A DNA stretch of 64,000 nucleotides from Piscinibacter sp. (GCA_019635485.1 JAHBZL010000016.1:1-64000); one strand, 5' to 3'. Counted from the stretch's first letter, positions 26,256 through 36,412 are shown. Program-made: numbers and translations. The notes: generated from the sequence alone by a model not told the origin.

Positions 26256-28171
26256 GCCTCTCGCTCCTGTGCGCGAAGTGCGGACTGGGCCGCTGGCGCG
26301 GGGTCGGGCTCGATGATCGGAAACCGCCCCTTGATGATCCTTCCACCCGACACCGACGCGAAGTACTGCAGGTTCGGCAGCTTGCCCAGCACGTCGGCCG
26401 GCACCATCTCCTCGAAGCTCTCGGTGAGCTGTGTCGAGTAGCTCGACGAGAAGTCGCCCAGGTGTGCGTCGGCGCCGCTGCTCAGGCCTACGCGCACGGT
26501 GTGGATGGCGGTCTTGCCGAAGGTCTCGACCACGAAGTCCTGCGTCGGCCGGTCTTTCGAGCGCAGCGCGATCAGGTTGTTGAGGTTGCCCAGCGCCATA
26601 CGTGCCGCGTCCTCGCTGCCCAGGCGCTTGGCCAGGTCGGCCAGCGTCTGCATGGCGCAGGTGGTGAAGATGCCGCCTTCGGCGCCCTTGTTGAGGATCT
26701 CGATCAACGGCTGGTTGATCACGTTGGAGACCTCGTCGACAAACAGCGAGATGTGCCGATGGCCGCCGAGGTTGTAGCGCATGCCCGCACGCGCGGCCAG
26801 ATCGGCGAGGGCCAGCGCGCCGATGGCCGTGGCCACCGACGGGTCAGGCAGCGAATCAAGGCACATGTACAGTACATGGCCGGCGCGCTCGATCTTCTCG
26901 AAGTTCATGATCGGGCGCGTGTCGTCCGCGTCGAACGGCTCCGGCGACAGGCTCGGGCCCAGGTCGCCCGAGGTGAGCATGGACAGCACGGGCAGCAGGT
27001 TGGCGGTGATCTTCTGGTAGTGCTCGCGGTTGTGGCGGAAGGTGCGCACCTGGGCATCCAGCACCTTGTTGCGCTGCGACTGCGCGACGTGGTGCTCGTA
27101 GTAGGCGACGAAGGCCAGCAAGTCGGCGCTGGCCGCTTCCGACGGGCGCTTGAGGTTGCCGCGGTGGGCGTCGTGCAACAGCTTCTTCATTTCGGGAAGC
27201 TCGCGCCAGTTGGCGCCCAGGGTGCGCTCGTAGTGGCGGCGCAGCGTGCCTTCGAGCACCGGCTCGATGCCGCCCTCGATGTACTTCGTCAGCTTTACGA
27301 GGTTCGGCCGCTCCTCGAGCTCGATCAGCCCCTGCACGACGACGTTCACCGCGTCCCAGCCGAATGCCGAGAACGCGCCCGCCGTGTCGGGCGGCATGAT
27401 CGACTGGATGCGCGAGGCGATCTCGGTCGGCTTCTGCCAGTTGAAGGTGAAGTCCAGCCGCACGCCGGTCTCGGGGAAGGCAGGGTGGAACTCCAGGAAG
27501 GTGTCCGGCGCACGCCAGTCTTCACAGGCCCTCTGCGTCACGCGCTTCAGGCGCCGGCTGTTCTTCGGGTCGATGACGATCACCACGTCACCGCGTCGCA
27601 CTGCCTGCGTGATGAGGTTGGCAAGCGCTACGCCTTTGCCCGACTGCGTGGTGCCGACGAGCAGCGTGCCGCCCTCGAAGTTCTGCAGTGGCCGGTGCAG
27701 CGGCCCTTCCTTCGGCTCGACGCCATGGATGTAGGGCAGGCCGATCTCGGCGTCGGGCTGCGGGTGGCTGTCATAGCCCAGCCAGGTCAGCAGGCGTGGT
27801 GAGACGGTGAACTGCCGGTAGTCCACTTTCGCCAGTTCGTACAGGCGCTGGGCGTGAACGGGCCGCCAGTCGAAACCGAAGCCGAGGAACACCTGATCCG
27901 GCCGTTGGCACCAGCGCGCCAGCTCGGTGGTGGTGATGGTTTGGGCGCCGCGCCCGCCGAGCGAGGCGCGCAGCACCAGCGTCCGCAGCGCCTGGGCGCC
28001 TCGGAAGACGCCCCAGACGAAACAGACAAGGGCCAGCGGCAGTGCCAAACGGCGTGGCAGATGCCCGAGGGCACCGACTGTCGCAAAGAAGGTCGTCGCC
28101 AGCAGCCAGGTGGCAGCGGCGTAGGCCTCGTAGGCCGGGCGCCAGGGCATCTCGTACTGGCGGACCAGCAT
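26252..28171 (-). CDS. traD: TraD: coupling protein (T4CP)
   Basis: A 639-aa VirD4/TraD-type ATPase of the SXT/TOL subfamily that delivers relaxase-DNA to the channel. It has two N-terminal membrane segments (about 21-58), Walker A GTTQSGKG at 173-180, a family motif ALANLITQAVRRGDVVIVIDPK, and Walker B ISLFVDEVSN near 480, followed by EGGIFTTCAMQTLADLAKRLG. The ATG at 28171 lies 2 nt after the traI stop; the frame open to 28417 overlaps traI and is rejected. It looks intact, which contrasts with the altered relaxase-like gene upstream. Confidence 0.93.
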   Translation of the reverse strand: MLVRQYEMPWRPAYEAYAAATWLLATTFFATVGALGHLPRRLALPLALVCFVWGVFRGAQALRTLVLRASLGGRGAQTITTTELARWCQRPDQVFLGFGFDWRPVHAQRLYELAKVDYRQFTVSPRLLTWLGYDSHPQPDAEIGLPYIHGVEPKEGPLHRPLQNFEGGTLLVGTTQSGKGVALANLITQAVRRGDVVIVIDPKNSRRLKRVTQRACEDWRAPDTFLEFHPAFPETGVRLDFTFNWQKPTEIASRIQSIMPPDTAGAFSAFGWDAVNVVVQGLIELEERPNLVKLTKYIEGGIEPVLEGTLRRHYERTLGANWRELPEMKKLLHDAHRGNLKRPSEAASADLLAFVAYYEHHVAQSQRNKVLDAQVRTFRHNREHYQKITANLLPVLSMLTSGDLGPSLSPEPFDADDTRPIMNFEKIERAGHVLYMCLDSLPDPSVATAIGALALADLAARAGMRYNLGGHRHISLFVDEVSNVINQPLIEILNKGAEGGIFTTCAMQTLADLAKRLGSEDAARMALGNLNNLIALRSKDRPTQDFVVETFGKTAIHTVRVGLSSGADAHLGDFSSSYSTQLTESFEEMVPADVLGKLPNLQYFASVSGGRIIKGRFPIIEPDPAPAAQSALRAQEREA

Positions 28172-28173
28172 GC

Positions 28174-29844
28174 TCAGGCCTGTGGCGATTCCGGGACCGC
28201 AAAGGTGGCCAGGTCGAGGCCCGTGACGAAACGCGGATCCACAATCAGGCCTACGGTGATGGCGCCGCCGAAGTCCCTCGATACGGTCGGTGGCCGATGG
28301 GCATCGGCGTGGACCAGCATGCGCAGATCGCCCAACGCGCGAATCGCGAGTGCAGGCTGCAGGCCGCGGCGTTCCAACTCGGCGAGTGGCACGAAGATGC
28401 CGGTCGCTACCGTGCACGCGGCCGCTGTGCGCGCGTCGCCGTTCAGCGTGGCCACGATGGAGCCCAAAGCGTCGCGCACGGAGGGGTTCAAGCGCATGGG
28501 GGCCTTCAGCGCGATCGACGCGGCCGCGGCTTCTTCGACTGCGGGCGAGACTCTCGTCGGTACGTTCGGCGGCGGCAACTCAGCTGCTGCAGTGTCTGGG
28601 GCGACGGCTTCGAGCAGCCACAACTGGCCCCGCGGTGATGGCGGCGGTGCGGGCGCAGCCGCGGCGGCCTTCGCTCTTGTCGGCTCGAGACTCGTCACCA
28701 GCGTGCTGTCGAGCGCATGCGGGCTGGCCCCCGGGCCGGACCAGAGGATTGCCGCAGAGGTCAGCTTGATGGCGTCCAACGGGCCCTTGGCGCCGGGCGG
28801 CTGGATCAGCCACGTGTTCTGAGAACTGTCGCGGGGCTCCGCCACGCCCGCTGCGAGCAGCAGATCGAGAACGGTATCGACTGACTTCGGTATGCCGGGC
28901 AACTGGTCGGCCTCCAGCAAGGCCTGTGCGTCGGCAGCGCATTGGGGCCAGAGCAGGAACAGACCGTCGGTGCCGTACCAGACACGCGACTTCTCGCGGT
29001 TCGGCATCCAGGCCGGCTCGGCCGAAGCCAGGCGACGCAGTGCGTCCACCAGATAGCGCTCGAGGTGCGAGCCGAACTGCGGCGAGCCGTAGCGGTCGGC
29101 ACTTGCCTTCAGGTTGCGGTCGATGACCAGGGCTAGCGAGCGACGGACCAGGCTGTCGAGAACATTGGGCTCGCGATACATCGGCAGGCCGCCGACGCTG
29201 GCAAGCAGGTGCGGGACGATGACGGCGTTGCCGGCACTGAGGTTCTGCAGCACGGCGGGCTGCACGACGTGAGGCAGCGCAAACAGCCCAAGGCTGCGCG
29301 CCTCGGGCGGCTGAGCGCGCCAGCGCACGAAGTAGCGTTCCACGCGGCGCTCGGCGAGCCAGGTGGCCAATGGCGTGAGGTAGGCGGGCCACTCGTTGCC
29401 GACGGCATCGACGACGATCAACGACGCCAAGGCCCGATGCAGTTCGCAGCACAAGCCGCCGATGAAGGTGGCGTGGCGCCAACGGGGTTCAAGCTGACGG
29501 CGTGTGGTGATGGTGGATTGGCCGGAAAAGATGTGCGCGTCCGTGCCCTGGAGGGCATAGAAGGCCACCTCCAGCCCCAGTTGCAACAGGCCGCCGGGCT
29601 GGCGGAAGTAGTTGTCGGGTGTGGCAGGGAGCAGGTGAACGTAGCTGGCGTAGGCTTCGATCAGCGCCAACGCGTCGCGCGCGAAGGCCTCCTGGTCAAC
29701 GCCGGAGCACAGGCGGATGCGAGCGAGCAGCTTGTCGTGTTCGGCGAGGATGTCGCCCACGGCTGAACAGACGAACCCCGGATCCGCCGATGGATAGGGA
29801 CGTCCGGATGACTCGGCGCGCGGCGATGGGGCGAGGACATGCAT
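28174..29844 (-). CDS. traI: TraI_2/MobH-like relaxase homologue with apparent loss of active-site residues
   Basis: A 556-aa protein directly upstream of traD, where MobH elements encode the relaxase. The family outline is recognisable: LLPATPDNYFRQPGGLLQLGLEVAFYAL (about 71-98), RHATFIGGLCCELHRALASLIVVDAVGNEWPAYLTPLATWLAERRVERYFVRWR (about 124-175), and a C-terminal domain (LFLLWPQCAADAQALL). As I remember the family, the first block has consecutive histidines and HSLEVA, and the second has HDxGK. Here these are NYF (78-80), LQLGLEVA (87-94) and ELHRAL (134-139), so metal ligands seem gone. The ATG at 29844 is preceded by GGAGAG. No frameshift is seen, so the change looks fixed rather than recent decay. 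Confidence 0.7.
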   Translation of the reverse strand: MHVLAPSPRAESSGRPYPSADPGFVCSAVGDILAEHDKLLARIRLCSGVDQEAFARDALALIEAYASYVHLLPATPDNYFRQPGGLLQLGLEVAFYALQGTDAHIFSGQSTITTRRQLEPRWRHATFIGGLCCELHRALASLIVVDAVGNEWPAYLTPLATWLAERRVERYFVRWRAQPPEARSLGLFALPHVVQPAVLQNLSAGNAVIVPHLLASVGGLPMYREPNVLDSLVRRSLALVIDRNLKASADRYGSPQFGSHLERYLVDALRRLASAEPAWMPNREKSRVWYGTDGLFLLWPQCAADAQALLEADQLPGIPKSVDTVLDLLLAAGVAEPRDSSQNTWLIQPPGAKGPLDAIKLTSAAILWSGPGASPHALDSTLVTSLEPTRAKAAAAAPAPPPSPRGQLWLLEAVAPDTAAAELPPPNVPTRVSPAVEEAAAASIALKAPMRLNPSVRDALGSIVATLNGDARTAAACTVATGIFVPLAELERRGLQPALAIRALGDLRMLVHADAHRPPTVSRDFGGAITVGLIVDPRFVTGLDLATFAVPESPQA

Positions 29845-30257
29845 GGCCGCACTCTCCGGGGCGAGACCAAGCAAGGCGACCTTGAAAGGTCAGCAAGATC
29901 GAGGGGTTTCGGCGTTGTCTCGATGGATCAACTCGTAGGGTGGCGCCGCTGCGACGGCGTGGTGTGCTCTGCGCGGCCAACTGAAGCCGCAAACCCGAGT
30001 GCCAGTTCAAGACTGAACTGAGTCAGTCGCGGCCAGGGTTCGAATGACCGCTTGCACCACCACCGGTCATTGAAGGTCGACGGCGTCGACCGACTGGTTC
30101 ACTCCTGACTCCGGTCGAGCAGCCGCTGCCACCGTGGAGGCCCGGCGCAACCGACCGCTCTTGCTTACCGCGACTGGCTCAGTCCGACCCATACCGGTCC
30201 TTGGTCTGCCCGATGGCCGGTGCATCGAAGCAGACCGTCGGATTCCGGATCCCATTC
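29845..30257. other. Spacer between traI and kdpE; traI leader
   Basis: A 413-nt non-coding stretch. The traI leader carries an inverted repeat GACCTT-GA-AAGGTC at 29878-29891, a possible operator about 35 nt upstream of the traI ATG. Nothing else is recognised. There is no GCTACCC repeat, so an element boundary here is not supported. GGTTCGAATGACC at 30033-30046 resembles a tRNA T-loop, but no tRNA can be folded around it. Confidence 0.4.
29878..29891. promoter_or_regulatory. Inverted repeat in the traI leader
   Basis: GACCTT GA AAGGTC: 6-bp perfect arms with a 2-nt centre. It lies just upstream of the first gene of the transfer operon. Could be an operator; no regulator can be assigned. 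Confidence 0.35.
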
Positions 30258-30983
30258 TCATTGTTCGAAGCGATTCTTTCCGATGAACCGCAAGCCGACG
30301 CCCGGTTCGGTCACGATGTACCGCGGCGCCGCCGCGTCGTCCCGCAGTTTGTGCCGCAACTTGCCCACCAGGATCCGCAGGTAGTGCGTGTCCTCCTCAT
30401 GCGATGGCCCCCAGAGTTCGCGCAGGAGCTGGGGCTGCGTCACGACACGGCCCGCGTGCCTCAGCAACAGCGCAAGCAGTGCGAACTCCTTGCGCGACAG
30501 CGACATCGGTTCGCCGGTCAGGTGAACTTCCCGGCGAACCAGGTCCACTCGAAGCTGCCCGTCGTCGAATCCCTTCTGCACCTCGCCGCCGGAGACCCGC
30601 TGCCGCAGCAGCGCGCGGATGCGCGCCATCAGCTCCTGCACGCCGAAGGGCTTGGTGACGTAGTCGTTGGCTCCGGCGTCCAGGAGAGCCACCTTCTGCG
30701 CTTCGTCGGCGCGCACCGTGAGCACGATGACCGGCACGGACGACCAGTCGCGCAGTTCGCGCAGCACCTCGAGGCCGTCCCGATCGGGCAGCCCGAGGTC
30801 CAGGATGATCAGGTCGGGTCGCCGGGCCGAGGCGATGGCCAGGCCCTCGGCCCCGGTCTCTGCCAGCGTGGTCCGGTAGCCCTGCGCTCTGAGGCCGATG
30901 TCGAGGAAACGGCGGATCTGCGGCTCGTCGTCCACCACCAGCACCACGGGGGGTGGCCCGAGCGGGGGTTCAGGCGGGCTCAT
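30258..30983 (-). CDS. kdpE: KdpE: response regulator of the K+ pump
   Basis: A 241-aa OmpR-family regulator. The receiver domain has the acidic pocket (VVLVVDDEPQIRRF), the phospho-Asp in DLIILDLGLPDRDG, the Thr/Lys switch (VIVLTVRADE ... DYVTKPFG), and a C-terminal winged helix (LSRKEFALLALLLRHAGRVVTQPQLLRELWG). It activates kdpABC under K+ limitation when phosphorylated by KdpD. The ATG at 30983 overlaps the kdpD stop by 14 nt; the frame open further upstream shadows kdpD. Confidence 0.95.
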   Translation of the reverse strand: MSPPEPPLGPPPVVLVVDDEPQIRRFLDIGLRAQGYRTTLAETGAEGLAIASARRPDLIILDLGLPDRDGLEVLRELRDWSSVPVIVLTVRADEAQKVALLDAGANDYVTKPFGVQELMARIRALLRQRVSGGEVQKGFDDGQLRVDLVRREVHLTGEPMSLSRKEFALLALLLRHAGRVVTQPQLLRELWGPSHEEDTHYLRILVGKLRHKLRDDAAAPRYIVTEPGVGLRFIGKNRFEQ

Positions 30984-33696
30984 GCTCGGCAGTATGGCCG
31001 GGGTCGCGCGGCGCCGACCAGGGCAGGCCGATGCGGATAGTGGTGCCCACGCCACCCGGGCCGGCCAGAGCCTCGATGCTGCCCATGTGCGCACCGACGA
31101 TGCCTTGCACGATGGCCAGCCCCAGGCCGCTTCCTTGCCGGCCGCGGTCGCCCCGCTCGACGCTGTAAAACATGTCGAAGATGCGGCGCCGCTCGTCGGG
31201 CGGAATACCGGGCCCGCGGTCCGACACGTCCAGGCGCAGCCGCTCGCCTTCCCGGCGGACGCGCACCTGGATCGGCTCGCCCGGCGGAGAGAACTTCTCG
31301 GCGTTCTCCAGTACGTTGAACAGCGCCTGCTCGATCAGGGCGGGGTGCACCTCGATGGGCGGCAGGCCGGACGGGATGTCGATCTCAAAACGCACCGACG
31401 GCGAGTACCGCTGCAGTCGGCTGGTGGCCGAGCCGACCAGTTCGTCCACGCCGATCCAGTCGCGCGTGAGCGCCAGGCCGTGCTGGCCCAGGCGCGTCAT
31501 GTCCAGCAGGTTCTGGATGTAGCGGTCCAGCCGGTGGCCTTCCTGCCGGATGGTCTGCAGCAGACTGGCACGGTCCTCGGCGGAGACCGCCGTGCCGTAC
31601 TCCGCCAGCGAGTCGGCGGCGCCGATCATCGAGGCCAGCGGCGAGCGCAGGTCGTGCGACACCGACGACAGCAGCGCCGAGCGCAGCCGCTCGGTTTCTT
31701 CGTTCACGCGGGCGCTCTCCAGGTCCGCCACCAGCCGTGTGCGCAGCACGGCCTGGCCGATGTCCTCCACCATCGCCTCGGCCAGCCGGTGCTGCTCGAA
31801 GCCCAGGGACTTGACGGGGTCGGGAAACCGCAGGCCGACGACGCCGACCGCCGAGCCTTCGGCCTGCACCGGCAAGAACCACCACGAGGACTGGCCGAGC
31901 GTGTCGGTATAGCGCCCGGCCGGCTGTCCGTGCCGGCGGCACCACAGGGCCGCCGCCTGGTCCTTGTCGCCGAGGTCGTCGCCCAGGGTCTCGCCCAGCG
32001 TGTCGGGCGATCCGAGGGCGATGCGCACGTCGGCGCCCAGCACCGTCTGCAGCACCCTGCTCGCGGCCTTGCCCACCTGCCCGCTGTCCGCGGCACTGGC
32101 CAGCTCGCGCCCGAGGGTCTGCAGGGCCGTGGCATGCGAGTTCGCCGCGCGCAGCGCCAGCACCTGGCTGCGCAGGCGAGATGCCAGACGCCCGGCGACC
32201 AGGGCGGTGACCAGGAAGATGAAGACCGTGGCGACGCCGGGAAAGGCGCCGATGTAGAAGGTGTAGCGCGGCTCGATGAAGAAGAAGTTGTAGCCGAGGA
32301 AGCACAGCAGCGCGGTGACCACGCTGGCCGTCATGCGGGTGCGCGCCGCCACCAGCAGCACCGCGACGATGAACACCATCGACAGGTCGGTCAGCGCCAG
32401 GAAGCGTTCCGCCAGCGACGCGGTGGCCACCGCCGCTGCGCTGGCCAGCGTGGCCACGAGCAGCTCGCCCCCGGTGCCCGCACGCTGTCGCCAGCGCCGC
32501 CACGCGCCTGAACGGGCCACCGCCTGCGGCGTGCTGACGATGGTCAGCTCGTACTGCGCGCCACGCGCGAGCAGTTGCTGGGTGATCGTGCGGTTGAAGA
32601 TGCGGGCGACCGGGCGCTCGCGCGTGCGGCCGAGCACGAGGGCCGAGGCGCCTCGCGCGGCCGCTTCGTCCAGCAGCGCTCCCGCCACGTCGTCGCCATG
32701 CAGCGTGGCCGTCTCACCGCCGAGGCGCCGGGCCAGCGCGAAGGCCTTGTCCAGCTCCAGCAGTCGCGCCTGTTCCGTCCCGCCGGGCGCGGAGCCGGTC
32801 GCGCGCATCGCATCGGCGGCGCCCGCGGAAGACCGTGCCGTCTCGACGCTGACCACCGTCCACGGCGCACCGCGGCGCTCCGCGATCCGGCGCCCCACGC
32901 GCACCAGGTATTCCGACGAGCCGCGCCCGTCGATGGCGACCATGACGTGTTGCCGCAGCGCGGGCCCCGCGAGGCCGCGGGCCGCCTGGCTCTCGCGCAA
33001 GTCCGCATCAACATGCTCCGCCACGGTCTGCATCGCCAGCTCGCGCAGCGCCTGAAGGTTGCCGATCGAGAAGAACGCCTGAAGGGCCTGCGCGGCCTGC
33101 TCGGGCAGGTAGACCTTGCCCTGGTGCAAGCGCTCGATCAGCTCGCGCGGCGGCAGATCGACCAGGCGCACGTCGCGCAGGCGCTCGAACACCGCGTCGG
33201 GCACCGTCTCGCTGACGCGCACGCCGGTGATGCGGTGTACGACGTCGTTCAGGCTCTCGAGATGCTGGATGTTGACGGTGGTGTAAACGTCGACGCCCGC
33301 GTCGAGCAGTTCCATCACGTCCTGCCAGCGCCGCTGGTGGCGGCTGCCCGGCACGTTGCGGTGCGCCAGCTCGTCCACCAACGCCACCTGCGGGCGGCGC
33401 TTCAGCAGCGCATCGAGGTCCATCTCCTCCAGCCGGCGGCCCCGGTACTCCACGCGCTGCAGCGGCACGACCGCCAGCCCCTGGAGCAGTGCATGCGTCT
33501 CGCTGCGGCCGTGGGTCTCGACCACGCCGACCACCACGTCCACGCCCTGACGCTGCAGTTCGCGCGCACGCTGCAGCATCGCGTAGGTCTTGCCCACGCC
33601 CGGCGCCGGCCCGAGGAAGACCGTCAGCCGCCCCGTGCCCTCGCGGCGCAGGGCGCCCATCAGCGCGTCGGCCTGCGCGTCGCGGTCCTCGCCCAT
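30970..33696 (-). CDS. kdpD: KdpD: K+/turgor sensor histidine kinase
   Basis: A 908-aa protein. The N-terminal KdpD domain has Walker A GPAPGVGKTY (about 28-37) and VVGVVETHGR. A Usp-like domain follows (VMVAIDGRGSSEYLVR ... SALVLGRTRERPVARIF). Then come four membrane segments (about 405-500), a GAF-like part, the phospho-His in LLSSVSHDLRSPLASMIG (about 680), and the ATPase motifs NVLENAEKF, DRGPGIPPDE and GSGLGLAIV. All functional parts are present. It follows kdpC by 4 nt. Confidence 0.96.
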   Translation of the reverse strand: MGEDRDAQADALMGALRREGTGRLTVFLGPAPGVGKTYAMLQRARELQRQGVDVVVGVVETHGRSETHALLQGLAVVPLQRVEYRGRRLEEMDLDALLKRRPQVALVDELAHRNVPGSRHQRRWQDVMELLDAGVDVYTTVNIQHLESLNDVVHRITGVRVSETVPDAVFERLRDVRLVDLPPRELIERLHQGKVYLPEQAAQALQAFFSIGNLQALRELAMQTVAEHVDADLRESQAARGLAGPALRQHVMVAIDGRGSSEYLVRVGRRIAERRGAPWTVVSVETARSSAGAADAMRATGSAPGGTEQARLLELDKAFALARRLGGETATLHGDDVAGALLDEAAARGASALVLGRTRERPVARIFNRTITQQLLARGAQYELTIVSTPQAVARSGAWRRWRQRAGTGGELLVATLASAAAVATASLAERFLALTDLSMVFIVAVLLVAARTRMTASVVTALLCFLGYNFFFIEPRYTFYIGAFPGVATVFIFLVTALVAGRLASRLRSQVLALRAANSHATALQTLGRELASAADSGQVGKAASRVLQTVLGADVRIALGSPDTLGETLGDDLGDKDQAAALWCRRHGQPAGRYTDTLGQSSWWFLPVQAEGSAVGVVGLRFPDPVKSLGFEQHRLAEAMVEDIGQAVLRTRLVADLESARVNEETERLRSALLSSVSHDLRSPLASMIGAADSLAEYGTAVSAEDRASLLQTIRQEGHRLDRYIQNLLDMTRLGQHGLALTRDWIGVDELVGSATSRLQRYSPSVRFEIDIPSGLPPIEVHPALIEQALFNVLENAEKFSPPGEPIQVRVRREGERLRLDVSDRGPGIPPDERRRIFDMFYSVERGDRGRQGSGLGLAIVQGIVGAHMGSIEALAGPGGVGTTIRIGLPWSAPRDPGHTAEHEPA

Positions 33697-33700
33697 CGGC

Positions 33701-34327
33701 TCAGCGGGAAGTCGGCAGGCCGTCGAGCGCCAGGTTCAGCAACAGCACGTTGACGCGCTCTGCCCCCAGCAGGCCGAAGGTCGGCGGTTCCGTGTGCTCG
33801 CGCACCAGGGTCGTCACCGTCGCCTCGGTCAGGCCGCGCGCCCGCGCCACGCGCGCCACCTGCAGGCGCGCGGCTGCCGGACTGATGTGCGGGTCGATGC
33901 CGCCGCCGGACTGGGTGACCAGGTCGCCGGGCACGGCATCCGGCGACACGCCGTTGTCGAGGGCCGCTTGTCGTCGCGCCTCCTGCAGCCGCTCCTGCAG
34001 CGCCGGGTTGGATCGCGCCTGGTTGCTGCCCGCGACGTTCATCGGGTCGTAGCCTGCCGCGGAGGGCCGCGGATGGAAGTAGCGCGCGTCCGCGAACGGC
34101 TGGGCCACCAGGACCGAGCCGATCACGCGCCCGTCGCGCTCGACCAGGCTTCCGCCGGCCTGCGCCGGAAAGAGCGCCCGGCCCAGCCCCATGCCGAGCA
34201 GCGAGTAGCCCAGGCCCAGCAGCGCCATCGCCACCACCGCCAGGGCGACCGCACCGCGCCACGCGCCGCCGTCGTCGATGCCGGCCTGCGAGGAGTTCGC
34301 CGCGATCGTCGAAGTGCTCATCGTCAT
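33701..34327 (-). CDS. kdpC: KdpC: K+-transporting ATPase subunit C
   Basis: A 208-aa subunit with one N-terminal membrane segment (AVALAVVAMALLGLGYSLLGMGLG) and the conserved QPFADARYFHPRPSAAGYDPMNVAGSNQARSNPALQERLQE, then GGGIDPHISPAAARLQVARVARARGL. It stabilises ATP binding by KdpB. The gene is 7 nt downstream of kdpB and intact. Confidence 0.96.
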   Translation of the reverse strand: MTMSTSTIAANSSQAGIDDGGAWRGAVALAVVAMALLGLGYSLLGMGLGRALFPAQAGGSLVERDGRVIGSVLVAQPFADARYFHPRPSAAGYDPMNVAGSNQARSNPALQERLQEARRQAALDNGVSPDAVPGDLVTQSGGGIDPHISPAAARLQVARVARARGLTEATVTTLVREHTEPPTFGLLGAERVNVLLLNLALDGLPTSR

Positions 34328-34334
34328 TGCCTCC

Positions 34335-36392
34335 TCACAAGCCCATCACGTTGCCGATCACGAGGTCCAGGACCTTGATCGCGACGAACGGCAGCAGCAC
34401 GCCGCCACCGCCCCACACCAGCATGTTCCGCCGCAGCAGCGCCGTGGCGCCGGCGGGCCTGTAGCGCACGCCGCGCAGGGCCAGCGGGATCAGAGCCGGG
34501 ATGATCATCGCATTGAACACCAGCGCCGACAGCACCGCACTGGTCGGGCTGGCCAGCTGCATCACGTTGAGCTGGTCAAAGGCCGGCATCGCGGGGGCGA
34601 ACAGCGCCGGCAGGATGGCGAAGTACTTCGACACGTCGTTGGCCAGCGAGAAGGTGGTGAGCGCGCCGCGCGTGATGAGCTGCTGCTTGCCGATCTCCAC
34701 CACCGCCAGCAGCTTGGCCGGGTCGGAGTCCAGGTCCACCATGTTGCCGGCCTCCTTGGCGGCCTGCGTGCCCGAGTTCATCGCGAGGCCCACGTCGGCC
34801 TGCGCGAGCGCGGGGGCGTCGTTGGTGCCGTCGCCCACCATCGCCACCAGCCGGCCGCCGACCTGCTCGGCGCGGATGCGGGCCAGCTTGTCCTCGGGCT
34901 TGGCCTCGGCCATGTAGTCGTCGACGCCGGCTTCCGCGGCGATGGCGGCCGCGGTCAGCGGGTTGTCGCCGGTGATCATCACGGTGTGCACGCCCATCGC
35001 GCGCAGTTGCGCGAAGCGCTCCTTGATGCCGTGCTTGACCACGTCGGACAGTTCCACGACACCCAGCACGTGCTGCCCCTCGGCCACCACCAGCGGGGTC
35101 GCGCCCTTCTTGGCCACCTGCTGAACCCGCGCCGACAACTCGGCCGGCACCGTGCCGCCTGCTGCGCCCACGAGGTGGGCGATAGCGTCCGATGCCCCCT
35201 TGCGGATGACGCGCGGCCCCAGGTCCACCCCCGACATGCGCGACTGCGCCGTGAAGGGCACGAAGTGCGCGCCCTCGGGTTCCACCAGCGTCTCACCCTG
35301 CTCGCGGGCCAGCCGCACGATCGACTTGCCCTCCGGCGTGGGGTCGGCGAGCGAGGCCAGCATCGCGGCCTGCCGCAGCTGCTCCGGGTCCACGCCGGTG
35401 AGCGGGTGGAAGGCGGTGGCCTGGCGGTCGCCGTGGGTGATGGTGCCGGTCTTGTCGAGCAGCAGCACGTCCACGTCGCCGGCCACTTCCACGGCCTTGC
35501 CCGACTTGGCCAGCACGTTGGCCTGCAGCGCGCGGTTCATGCCGGCGATGCCGATGGCCGGCAGCAGGCCGCCGATGGTGGTGGGGATCAGGCACACCAG
35601 CAGCGCGATCAGCAGCACCCAGTTGACCTGCACGCCGACGAAGCCCGCGATGAAGGGCAGCGTGATCACCACGATCAGGAAGGTGAGCGTCATCACCGTC
35701 AGCAGCAGCCCCAGCGCCACCTCGTTGGGCGTGCGTTGGCGCACCGAGCCTTCCACCAGCGCGATCATGCGGTCGAGGAAGGTGTGGCCGGGCTCGGCAG
35801 TCACCCGCACGACGATGCGGTCGGACAGCACCTTGGTGCCCCCGATCACCCCAGAGCGGTCGGTGCCGGCCTCGCGCAGCACCGGTGCGGATTCGCCGGT
35901 GACGGCAGCCTCGTTGACGGTGGCCAAGCCTTCGACGATCTCGCCGTCGGCCGGGATCATCTCGCCTTCACCGACGACGACCAGGTCGCCGGCACGCAGC
36001 TCGGTAGCCACCACCTGGGTTTCGCGGCGGTCGTCGTCGATGCGGCGCGCCACCAGGTCCTTGCGGGCACGCCGCAGGGATGCCGCCTGACCGCGGCCGC
36101 GCGCCTCGGCCACCGCTTCGGCGAAGTTGGCGAACAGCACGGTGACCAGCAGGATCAGCGTCACCGCCCCGCCGAAGACCGGTGCGGCCTGCCCGGCGAG
36201 CGTGAGGCCGGCGGACACCAGCGTGCCCAGCCAGACCACCGCCATCACCGGATTCTTCACCGCGTGCTGCGGCGCGAGCTTGACGACCGACTGCAGGAGC
36301 GCCGTGCGCCACGCCATGCCGGCCACGACGGGCCGGCCGCTGCGGCGGGAGCGGGCGGTCGAAGTCGAAAGGGAAGAAGAAGGAGAGGACAC
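34335..36392 (-). CDS. kdpB: KdpB: P-type ATPase catalytic subunit
   Basis: A 685-aa P1A-type ATPase. The phosphorylated Asp is D313 in [12 protein letters not shown]. The regulatory TGES motif is at 165-168, the membrane [11 protein letters not shown] is conserved, and the hinge is [21 protein letters not shown]. It hydrolyses ATP to drive K+ passed on by KdpA. The Ser/Thr-rich first 20 residues are unlike E. coli but otherwise length matches (682). It starts 20 nt after the kdpA stop. Confidence 0.97.
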   Translation of the reverse strand: MSSPSSSLSTSTARSRRSGRPVVAGMAWRTALLQSVVKLAPQHAVKNPVMAVVWLGTLVSAGLTLAGQAAPVFGGAVTLILLVTVLFANFAEAVAEARGRGQAASLRRARKDLVARRIDDDRRETQVVATELRAGDLVVVGEGEMIPADGEIVEGLATVNEAAVTGESAPVLREAGTDRSGVIGGTKVLSDRIVVRVTAEPGHTFLDRMIALVEGSVRQRTPNEVALGLLLTVMTLTFLIVVITLPFIAGFVGVQVNWVLLIALLVCLIPTTIGGLLPAIGIAGMNRALQANVLAKSGKAVEVAGDVDVLLLDKTGTITHGDRQATAFHPLTGVDPEQLRQAAMLASLADPTPEGKSIVRLAREQGETLVEPEGAHFVPFTAQSRMSGVDLGPRVIRKGASDAIAHLVGAAGGTVPAELSARVQQVAKKGATPLVVAEGQHVLGVVELSDVVKHGIKERFAQLRAMGVHTVMITGDNPLTAAAIAAEAGVDDYMAEAKPEDKLARIRAEQVGGRLVAMVGDGTNDAPALAQADVGLAMNSGTQAAKEAGNMVDLDSDPAKLLAVVEIGKQQLITRGALTTFSLANDVSKYFAILPALFAPAMPAFDQLNVMQLASPTSAVLSALVFNAMIIPALIPLALRGVRYRPAGATALLRRNMLVWGGGGVLLPFVAIKVLDLVIGNVMGL

Positions 36393-36412
36393 GGTTGTTC
36401 AGCTCCTCGGCC

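Noticed and set aside
30030-30050. tRNA-like T-loop sequence GGTTCGAATGACC
   Set aside because: No acceptor stem, anticodon arm or CCA end can be formed around it.
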